This document shows positions 55,680 through 64,000 of a DNA stretch of 64,000 nucleotides, one piece after another. Within the stretch, counting starts at the first letter, position 1; the number at the start of each line of letters is the position of its first letter. The DNA lies in NCBI GenBank assembly GCA_963281255.1, contig OY725505.1, positions 1,054,001-1,118,000 on the forward strand, read 5' to 3'. The notes under the pieces were generated by a model that was not told where the DNA came from, did not search any database, and saw only the letters and a program-made list of their open reading frames with translations. This DNA comes from Aphrocallistes beatrix (lineage: Eukaryota > Porifera > Hexactinellida > Sceptrulophora > Aphrocallistidae). The position numbers and the translations under genes are program-made.

Positions 55680-56540
55680 TGAATTGATTGAAGAATTGGT
55701 AATTTTTCGAGAGTTAGTTGTAGAATGACAAATCTTCGATTATTTCCAAGATCTAAGCGTTAATTTTCACACTTCTACAAAGAAATGGAAAACAAATTTT
55801 CACACCTTTTCTATTCAATATATACACGGCGTGGGAAAAAGTATTCGTATACCCAAATATTTCCCGTCCATATTGTTATAATACTAATCCATTTCTGAAG
55901 TCAATAGGATTTAATCAGTTACAGACACGGTAAATCTGGTTTTAACTTCACATTCAAATTACTTTATAAGGTTTCAACTTAATAACTTTCCTTCAAGATT
56001 GACATTTTGGAATTTGCTGCCATATGGCACATATCACAAGTTTTCACTATTGTATATTATGATATTAGTGGTGTGAGGTGGTACAGTTTGAAAATGTTTA
56101 ACTTGGATAGTAATTTTGATTATTTAACAACATTTCTAAGCTCCCATCCTTTGTAACAGCATATTTCTCAGCGAGTTTTTCTGTGATCTTGATGCTCTTG
56201 ACGGGTCTCGACTTTTAATGGAGCATTCACCTCAGTTAAAGTTTTTATATTTGATACCCCTTCCGGTGCTTTAGGTTTCTATAAATGTAGCTTAAGAAAT
56301 TTCAACAGATCCTATTTCCAAAGTAAGACTTTTCTTAATACTTTCAAAATAGACCAATTTTACCAAATGTTAACGTACTATATTTCAGAGCTAAAAATTA
56401 TATTAATGTAAATTTATTATAGTGTGTGGCGATAATTTTTAAAAATATCCTAGAAACTAACTTGCAAAGATTGATATAGTTTTTTAAGTGATCAACATTC
56501 CGAATATTGTATTTTCGTCACTATCAGATAAGTTATTTGT
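55680..56540 (+). mobile_element. Helitron-like family D copy, decayed and interrupted
   Basis: gaattgattgaagaattggtaatttttcg and ttttcacacttctacaaagaaatggaaaac match the start of the 61373 element. From 56420 on, ctagaaactaacttgcaaagattgatat ... atattttcgtcactatc matches its tandem unit. Between them, a Tc1-type left end (55829, cacggcgtgggaaaaagtattcg) intrudes. Confidence 0.6.
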
Positions 56541-57057
56541 CTATTTTGCTTACTCATATTCATAAATTCAATTAATCTCAAAAATACTATAAACTTACTT
56601 TATACTTTATTTTTGGTTTCATGGATGAAGATAGATCTCAAAATACAATGTATATGTATTCATGATTTCATATTCAAATTAAATATGAATTTGGACAGTT
56701 CAAAGAAATTTATTATCTTTTAATATGTATTTAATATTGTGAACTTATGGTGATCAATGTAAATATTTGAGTGTGGATCTAAAGATTCAAGCTTTGAAGA
56801 ATGTTTTTGTGCTCCCCAATGTATACAGTAAAGTGACACAATTATTTAGACTACTGTAAGCTTCTTATTGACCCAAATGCCGAATTTGAATGCATGTGTT
56901 ATTCAATGATTATAGCGTTTCTTGAAAATTCCTGCTATGTTATACAAATTTAATTATCGCTTATGTAATTAATCTCAATCATTGATTCAAAATTTACATT
57001 TTTTGACAGTGAGCGGCCTTTTTTACGCATTTCCCATTTTATATGTCTTAGTATATT

Positions 57058-57540
57058 TTGTTGCTTGGTATCAACCTAATGTCACAATCTGAAAAGCGTA
57101 TACGCATAAAAGTACTATGGGAAACAGGTGTACATACTATCAATGACATTCAAAAGATACTAGGCGTCTCCCGTGCCACTATCTTCAATGTAATCAAAAG
57201 ATTGAAGAATGGTAAGAACCTAGCACACAGCAGAGGTGCAGGTAGACCGACAGTAAAATATAATGTGATCAAGGCTAGCTTAGTTCAACAAATTCGACGA
57301 TCAAGATGAACAACCACTCTCAATGAAATGAAGTCTAAACTTCTCGATCGTACAGGTATTGACCTATCCAAACGGACAATCCAGAGAACCCTTAAAAAGT
57401 TGCTGTACCAGAAGATTTTCGCCAAAAACATCGATTAAAACGACTTGATTTTGCTAAAAAGAACATGAACAAACAGTGGAACAAGGTTATTTTCTGTGAT
57501 AAAGCCTCTTTTTGGTCGAAAAGCAGCAGAGTAAAGATAA
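57058..57540 (+). pseudogene. Tc1-like transposase, N-terminal and catalytic start
   Basis: MSQSEKRIRIKVLWETG, then DIQKILGVSRATIFNVIKRL, a paired-type helix-turn-helix of Tc1 transposases, then GAGRPTV (GRPR-like motif). After a stop (57307) the frame continues TTTLNEMKSKLLDRTGIDLS and RTIQRTLKKLLYQK. After a frameshift near 57410, RLDFAKKNMNKQWNKVIFCDKASFW covers the first catalytic Asp region, usually FSDEKxF. The rest (second Asp and Glu/Asp) is missing. Start chosen at MSQSEK (57079); the upstream leader from 57058 is unlike the family. Confidence 0.8.
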
Positions 57541-57738
57541 AATTTGTGAATTTGAATTTTGAGTTCAGTTTTTTTTCAACCTTTTTTGCTTACCGCCCAC
57601 TTAAGCCGTTAAAAATTTTCCAGCGGACTCTTCTCGCTGTACTAATAAACATATTATAGTGAAGACCACACATTTAACGAGCACTATCTTAGCAGCCGAT
57701 TCGCATGTCACACTTAAAGGTCACTCACATGACATACC

Positions 57739-57823
57739 GTATTTCCCTGAATAAGCGCCGGGTCTAAAGGGTGAACGAAATATATAAGCGCCCGGGCGCT
57801 TATTCGAAGCAATACGGTATTCA
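57739..57823. repeat. short MITE with AAGCGCCGGG ends
   Basis: ccgtatttccctgaataagcgccggg on the left and cgggcgcttattcgaagcaatacgg on the right, TA flanks. Same family as 18145-18430. Confidence 0.75.
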
Positions 57824-59813
57824 AATTTTCAAATTTCCCAAAGATGACTTAGCAGTGAGACAATAAATTTTTGTCACAGGTTTTACTTTATAACTCAAAA
57901 AATATTGGGAATTTTCATTTTCTATCAGCGTGTAGAATAATTTGTCACTCTATTGATATCAAAATATTTCTTAAATACTAAAAATTATCCCTCTACACTT
58001 TCTCAATTTTCTGTAATGGTTTGCTAGCGACTATTTTAGTTAATAGCTGAATGCATTTATCTATAGTAGCAGCGTTGACTAAAATATCTCTGTTTGATGA
58101 TCGATATAACTGATTATATCCATTGTTTGCCTGCTTACTTAATTAATTAATTAGGAAAACAAGTTCTATAATTCACTTTGCGGGGAGGCAAAAAGCCCCC
58201 GATTGATTTGTACATGAAAATGAGCGAATAAAACACAAGCAAGGTGCAAGAAAAGTATCGAAAAATTCATTTTCGAATTTACACTTCTAAAGGGAACACT
58301 GCTAGACTTTCTAAATCCTATTGATACACAACCGCCTCCTGATAATGCAAACTTCAGGGGACCGTCTCAATTTATATGCCTTCTCCTGAATTCGAGCTAA
58401 CCTTTTTTATCTGTAATTTCCTATACTGGAGATTTCAAGGTGCGCCGAGGTATTTAAAAGAAGAGACTTACCAACGGTCATATAACGCGATGTATTAAAG
58501 TAGATTGGAGTAATTTTGCTCCTACGATTTCACAATTATTCTAGTTTGCATTTTCACTGATAATCATATTCTTTCGAATGCAACATACAAAAGTTGTTAT
58601 GATAATTAAGAAGTGTAGAACTATTATTTGACGAACTCCAGTAATTTAATATAATAATACTTATTAAAAACAGTACAAAATATATCACATATGCTGATAA
58701 ATATTCTATCAACATGAAAATCATTTTAATGCGGGAATACAGCAAATGTCAAATTAATTAAATCAAATAAGAATAATGTGATTTCTCAATTCCGTCAAGC
58801 TTGGTTTGTAAGGGAAAAAGCGAATTAGATTCTTGATGTGTTACATACCAGCAAGCAAAATGTTCAATCCCTTTAAATAATTTGTTCTCTCAGCATCAAA
58901 TCATCTTCACTCTTCTAGACACTAAAGATTACCACACACACAAATTCTCGCTTCAATGACTTGTTTACTGGACTGAATCAGAATATAACGTTATCATCCT
59001 CCAGCTATATTTTACTCTAATTTTAGTTCAACTTAAGGAAAGGGCAAAGGTAGGAGAGTAAAATAATAAAAAAAGAAATAATATAACAAACATGTTAAAT
59101 TAATTTCAATTTACAAAAGTATTAAAGTATTCCTAAGTCATACACATATAAATTTACCTCAGTTTAACTGACCGTTTGGTTTACTTTATTGATGGTCTAT
59201 AAATTTGTATTAGCTAGCTACTCTGGCGTTTTATAGACGATCTATAAATACGGATTTTCTCAATTATTGTTATTTTACTCTAGGGTTTTTATAAATTTAA
59301 AACTACTAAATAGAAAAGGAAAAGAAATATATTCAAAATATTTTTAACAAATATTATTGGTAAAATTCAAATACTAAGTATTTATTGAGACATATTTGAA
59401 GTATATGTGGATTGAATAACGAAATGTAGCTGTATAGATAGATGCCTTTATTTAATTATTGAATACAATTATGAACATACCTCAAATACTAACTAGTTGG
59501 GTGAAATATTTATCACTAAAATTTTTTCAATACTCTATTTTATTAATGAAAATTATACATATTCACAAAGAAATTAACGCTTTTTAACTGACAATATGGG
59601 CTCTTAGTGAGAGCCTAAATTCAGAATATATATTCCTTTAGAAGTCGGATTTTTAAAAAGCGTATCTAAATCCAATCTTTTCCCTGAAAATCCAGCCCAA
59701 CGAGTTCCATATGGTCCCAAAAACACCAAATATCTGTTTTTAACAATAAAGCTGTGGCAAAGACTTCCAAATCTGCCAGCCCATTTCCCGATTTATTCAT
59801 TCCTGTTTTATTT
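57824..59813. other. 2-kb stretch without recognised gene
   Basis: AT-rich. No repeat family from elsewhere in the window, and no frame with family similarity. It includes a purine-rich gggcaaaggtaggagag run near 59041 and a possible remnant of the pseudogene that follows. Confidence 0.35.
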
Positions 59814-60650
59814 ACCCAATCCTGCACATTTCTATATATACTTTGCTAGCTCTTGGATGAAAAGCAAATTTAAATGCTGACAAACGACTGACAATATTCG
59901 GATATAAATTTCTGATGAAATCACCGGGTCTCAAATTTGTCTTGGAATGTAAAATATCTAATTTGGCTATCCTCATATTATATTTAGATTCGATATTACG
60001 ATTACCTAAAATTATTCCACTCCACAAAAGCAAAAAATAGGTGGATAATATGTCAGTTTAATTATCTCTGGATTATAGCATGGATTAGATTCAGAGGAAT
60101 TACTAAAATGGTCTACATCATTAAGTTCCTCTTGAGAACATTCCAAAATTCGAACAAATGTTTCCCGAATGGAGATTTCTGCCTATAAGTGGAATTTGCT
60201 TTGCTGTTCGAAATTGGGATATCATCCACGCACTAAGGCTCAGAAAAATCTGATATTTCAGGATTATTGTTAAAAATAAATGATTCTAATTTTGAAATAT
60301 GAAAATTTGTCTTGTATTTCTAACTTTACTGCAAAATACAAAACGTAATGAATCAAAAACATTGTTTATTTTCAACAAATCCGTAGACTTAACTATAAAT
60401 CCAATATAATGGAGAATTAACTTTCGAACATTCTTGTTAATTTTGAATTTTTTATTTAGATTAAAACTAATTCCATGAACAAGATGTGCTGAACATAAAT
60501 AAAGAACAACCTTAAGATCAATTTCCCGTCCCTCTGGGTGTTTTACCGCATTCCAACATTTGTCTAAATAGGTGTCTAAATCCGACTTAGGAAAAGCATT
60601 GCACACACTGTGTATTAGTGCCCAACTAAAATTGATTTCAATCTGATCTA
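59814..60650 (-). pseudogene. transposase-like pseudogene of unassigned family
   Basis: Minus-strand coding remnant in two main frames. The upstream part (60286-60640) reads INFSWALIHSVCNAFPKSD, LDTYLDKCWNAVKHPEGRE, VVLYLCSAHLVHGISF, and LRFVFCSK. After a shift, the downstream part (59814-60033) reads LLWSGIILGNRNIE, LDILHSKTNLRPGDFIRNLY, PNIVSRLSAFKFAFHP. The TDFSWALIHS...LCSAH...LWSGxxLG...KTxLRPxxFIRxxY order is one I associate with a group of large, uncharacterised transposase-like proteins in invertebrate genomes. I cannot place it in a named superfamily. Stops and frame changes show decay. Confidence 0.5.
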
Positions 60651-61372
60651 TATTAAGCTCACCTCCTACACTTTCTTTGCATCTAGACTAACATATTTAT
60701 AAAATAACATATTTCTTGCATAAGGGGATATGCAAGAAATATGTTATTTCTGCTGCAGAATGGCTGGCACTAATCATTTCAGAAAGTGGAATCGGACTAG
60801 TACTAAATTCAGGATGGCGAACGGTTAAAGCGTAATAAAAAAACTTTTTCAGGGATATGTATATCTTCCGTACAATTGAACAGTAGCATCTAAGTGTAGT
60901 ACTACACTTGTATTTTAAAATAATTTTAATACATTAATTTGCTCCTCTGTATACATGTGTATAATAAAAGGATCATGAGAGAGTGATTGAAAGTAGCCTC
61001 TTATTTGATTTCCTATAATAATATAACGATAATACTCTTGCAACCCAGATAACTCCAATTTTCATTGGAATACCTCTGTAAACAAGACAAGTCAAATTTC
61101 GCTTTACGTAATGTTGCAGAACTTTTGATCTTATTAAAATTACCATAGTTCAATTCATTGTTTGGGCTGTCAGATGCAAGGAATTGATTATAAAAATAAA
61201 TAGAAATGAAGATTTTCTGTAAGCTCAGTAGCAACGTGCAACCTTCGACTATTTGACAAATGTCTTGAATGAACAGTTCTTTCATCTGTATGCTCTGCAG
61301 ACAATGTTCCAGAAACTTTGTACTCGACTTCAGCAGTAGCTTTAGCATTGGATAAAATTGGGTAATTCTTTA
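60651..61372. other. spacer before family D element
   Basis: Contains a short inverted pair tgcatataaggggatatgca and catatttcttgcataagg / atgcaagaaatatg near 60705-60745. The minus frame at 61013-61348 has no recognised family. Confidence 0.35.
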
Positions 61373-61894
61373 TCTTATATATTAAAACGCTAGGATTTTT
61401 TGTTTGTTTGTTTGTTTGTTTGTCCGAATTGATTGAAGAATTGGCAAGTCGTAGAGATACAAAAATTGGCATGTATAGGTGTCAAATGATGAATCTAGGA
61501 TTAAGTTCGAAAATCTAAGCGAAATTTTCACACCTCTGCAAAAAAAATGGAAAACAATTTTTCGCACCTTTTCTATACAATACTATGATGTACGGCTTCA
61601 CTCTCGCTATAGAAATCATTATACGACAATATTGTAGGCTTTCATTGTTATTAATACTTCAAAACAATAACTTATTTAAATGTCTCAATTATATATTATA
61701 GTGTATGGCAGTAAAAAAAGTTATTTGTATATTTTCACACCTTTATATACATATTTTCACACGATTTGACGAATTTTGAAAATTATACTAGAGACTAGCT
61801 TCCAACGGTTGATATGGGGTTTTTAGGGGTGTAGATTTCGAATATTATATTTTCAGATCGATATGATAAATTATTTGTTTACTTTTATATACAA

Positions 61895-62431
61895 CAAGCG
61901 CGCTTCGCTTGCTTGCGCTGCGCAGCTGGCGGACACTTCGTGTCCGCCAGAGGCTCCCTTCGGTCTCCTGGAGGTGACATTGGTTAATTATAAGGGAGAT
62001 AACATCTCTAAATATGTCCATCTTAGTGTTAAAACCGATTTCACTCGAAAAATCACCAAATTTGTCAATTTTAAAATTTTTGATGCGTAATGATGACGTC
62101 ATAACAAAGTGATGAGTCATCATTTTTGGATGAAGGTCGCATCATATGTGAGGTATGTTAGTATACAGAATCTATTAAAATTTCAGCCTTCTATCTCCTA
62201 TAATGGCTGAGTTATGCCCGAATAACTGTGTTGCTTAACTTTTAAAAATGTGACAATGACGTCATAATTCCATGATGAGTCGACATTTTGCTCTGAACTC
62301 AGAACTTACTGGAGCCATAGCCAAAAGACTCCCACATGCCAAAAATCTGCCTTCTACGCTGGCAGTTTCTTCAATCAATTCGTTACAGATATATATATAT
62401 ATATACAATAATCGAGTTTTAATAGTAAGGA
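61895..62431 (-). mobile_element. Helitron-like family B copy, complete, nested in D
   Basis: Complete 537-bp reverse copy from CAAGCGCGCTTCGC to the reverse of TCCTTACTATTAAAACTCG, with A/T flanks. It lies within the first array units of family D. Confidence 0.78.
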
Positions 62432-62586
62432 TATATACATAAAGTAAACAAATTACAAAAATAGGCTAGAAACTAGCTTCCAACGGTTGACATGGGGTTT
62501 TTAGAGATGTAGAATTCGAATATCATATTTTCAGATCGATATGATAAATTATTTGTTTACTTTTGTTTAATAATATATACATAAAG

Positions 62587-63055
62587 CAGGGTTGAAACCA
62601 AATAGTTGATTATTCAGTTTAACCAAATATTATTTGCAAATAATTGATATTTGGTTTGTAACCAAATATCATTATTTGGTATTCGGTTGGGAACCAAATA
62701 ATTTGGTCAACCGAATATTTGGTCAACCGAATAATTTGGTCAAACAAATAATTTGCATGCTTTCCCAATACAATCACACGTTCTTACATGAGGTGGTCCG
62801 AACACAAATAAATCTAATAGGCCTACTTATACTTGATGATATTTTTTATAAATAGTTATATAATAGATAAAATTTGTGCAAAAATATAATCAAGTATTAT
62901 TTGGTTAACCAAATTATTCGGTTGACCAAATATTCGGTTTGACCATTATTCGGTTAACCAAATTATTCGGTTTGACCATTATTCGGTTAACCAAATTATT
63001 TGGTCTGACCATTATTCGGTTAAAATGGTATTTGGTTGAAGCGGTTTCAACCTTG
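62587..63055. repeat. hAT MITE of palindromic TTGGTCAACC units, copy 2
   Basis: Ends CAGGGTTGAAACC and GGTTTCAACCTTG. Target duplication acataaag perfect (62579-62586, 63056-63063), falling at the junction of two array units. Homologous to 52138-52689 in opposite orientation. Confidence 0.92.
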
Positions 63056-63670
63056 ACATAAAGTATTCAAATTACAAAATAGCCTAGAGAATAGCTTCCA
63101 ACGGTTGACGTGGGGTTTTAGCGGTGTAGATTTCGAATATCATATTTTCAGATCGATATTTTGTTTACGTACAATAGATACATAAAGTAACCAAATTACA
63201 AAAATAGGCTAGAGAATAACTTCCAACGGTAGACATGGGGTTTTTAGTGGTGTAGATTTCGAATATCATATTTTCAGATCTATATGCTAAATTATTTGTT
63301 TACTTTTGTTTACAATAGATACATAAAGCAAACAAATCTAAAAAATATGCTAGAAACTTGCTTTCAACAGTTGACATGGGGTTTTCAGGGGTGTAGATTT
63401 CGAATATCATATTTTCAGATCCATATGAAAAATTATTCGCTGACCTTTGTTTACAATTTATATACTATAAAGGAAAACATTCCAAAAATAGTTTAGATTG
63501 GGTAACTCCAGGCGCCCGAAGGGCGACTCTGCGGACACATAGTGTCCGCAAGCAAGCGAAGCGCGCTTGTTATAAAACAAAATATCAGACAATTATGAAA
63601 CTTACATACAGCCTTAGCTCTGAAAAAATTACTACACTTTCTACTACACAGTTTCTTAATCTTTCTGTAT

Positions 63671-64000
63671 TTACACATAAAACACAAACGAATGCATCCT
63701 CCAATTTGGAACTAAACAAATGAGTCCAATCATTCCTAAAGCTAATTTTATCTTCATCCAACATAGTGATTTGACTCCATTATTTGAAACTAATGTAAAC
63801 GTCCCTTTGGTATCATGCACAGATGTTCTAAGTTCAACTACTTCCTCATGTGGTATTGGAACTATACAACTGCTATCATCATTACTTACCAAATCATCTG
63901 ATGCTAAATCGTTTTGGTATTCCTCAGAAATAAGTAATTTAGATTCCCAAACGGAATTATTGAGGATATTTTTCGACATTTCACTTTCTTTACTAAGGTA
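63671..64000 (-). CDS. hypothetical ORF open at window edge
   Basis: A minus-strand frame of 102 codons from an ATG at 63979, also open upstream to base 64000. The product has an acidic, Ser/Asp-rich section (SDDLVSNDDSS) and a hydrophobic segment (IKLALGMIGLICLV) near the end. I recognise no family. It may be a 3' exon of a neighbouring gene, part of another transposon, or chance. Composition is AT-rich like its surroundings. Confidence 0.2.
   Translation of the reverse strand, partial: YLSKESEMSKNILNNSVWESKLLISEEYQNDLASDDLVSNDDSSCIVPIPHEEVVELRTSVHDTKGTFTLVSNNGVKSLCWMKIKLALGMIGLICLVPNWRMHSFVFYV

Larger units (their letters stand above)
61780..63470. repeat. tandem array, about 138-bp unit, five units
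   Basis: Each unit has gctagaaactagcttccaacggttgacatgggg, gtgtagatttcgaatatcatattttcagatc, and ttatttgtttacttttgt...acataaag. Units are at about 61780-61890, 62440-62586, 63056-63180, 63181-63320 and 63321-63470. The first three are separated by nested elements. Confidence 0.85.
61373..63569 (+). mobile_element. Helitron-like family D element with tandem array and nested insertions
   Basis: 5' end TCTTATATATTAAAACGC next to host A (61372), then a (TTTG)n tract, the block gtccgaattgattgaagaattggc, and about 400 bp of body. Next is a tandem array of about 138-bp units (near 61780, 62440, 63056, 63181, 63321). The 3' end is gcggacacatagtgtccgc and AAGCGAAGCGCGCTTG, then host T (63570). The 3' end is the same as in family B. 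A family B copy and a hAT MITE sit inside the array. No Rep/helicase gene, so it is non-autonomous. Confidence 0.7.

Noticed and set aside
61863-62090. 75-codon frame crossing a D/B junction
   Set aside because: Family B shadow frame joined to array DNA.
54372-64000. A further alpha-spectrin exon
   Set aside because: I looked for a repeat-10 continuation on the + strand in non-repeat parts and saw none. A short exon without Met could be missed.

Overview
The window is AT-rich animal DNA with spliceosomal introns. Its one clear host gene is the 5' half of alpha-spectrin on the + strand. Seven exons encode about the first 1,119 residues, from the initiator Met through the N-terminal tetramerisation helix, repeats 1-9, the SH3 domain and the start of repeat 10. 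Exon joins keep frame and follow the alpha-spectrin order without gaps. The protein is very divergent for spectrin, and the introns are large (0.5 to about 14.6 kb). This points to a fast-evolving invertebrate with a transposon-rich genome. I cannot name the phylum from the sequence.

Almost everything else is mobile DNA in and around those introns. Positions 1-2,640 hold a large palindrome, a Tc/mariner 3' end and a small hAT-like MITE. Intron 1 (3,589-10,228) has an old hAT element with transposase relics, two MITEs and a CR1/L2-like non-LTR fragment on the minus strand. Intron 2 (10,409-24,461) has hAT and TA-target MITEs, a dense cluster of Helitron-like repeats (12.4-17.4 kb) and a decayed Ty3/gypsy element with a 3' LTR only. 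Intron 3 (25,005-30,753) has a hAT MITE and an internally deleted hAT with a perfect 8-bp target duplication. Intron 4 (31,105-37,545) has more Helitron-like copies and three TA-target MITEs. Intron 5 is short and plain. Intron 6 (39,329-53,982) carries two nearly complete D34D mariners, hAT, Tc1 and pogo MITEs, Helitron-like copies inside a long-TIR element, and fold-back repeats. After exon 7 (ends 54,371) come a fold-back element, a Tc1 transposase relic, a minus-strand transposase-like pseudogene of unassigned type, and a 2.2-kb Helitron-like element with a tandem array and nested insertions.

The most interesting non-genic signal is a family of about 20 repeats (families B and D here). 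They begin 5'-TC next to a host A, end in a hairpin plus CTTG next to a host T, and carry paired TGACGTCA and TGAGTCA palindromes. Target-site duplications at many elements allow a relative insertion history. No tRNA, rRNA, CRISPR array or bacterial-type operon was seen.
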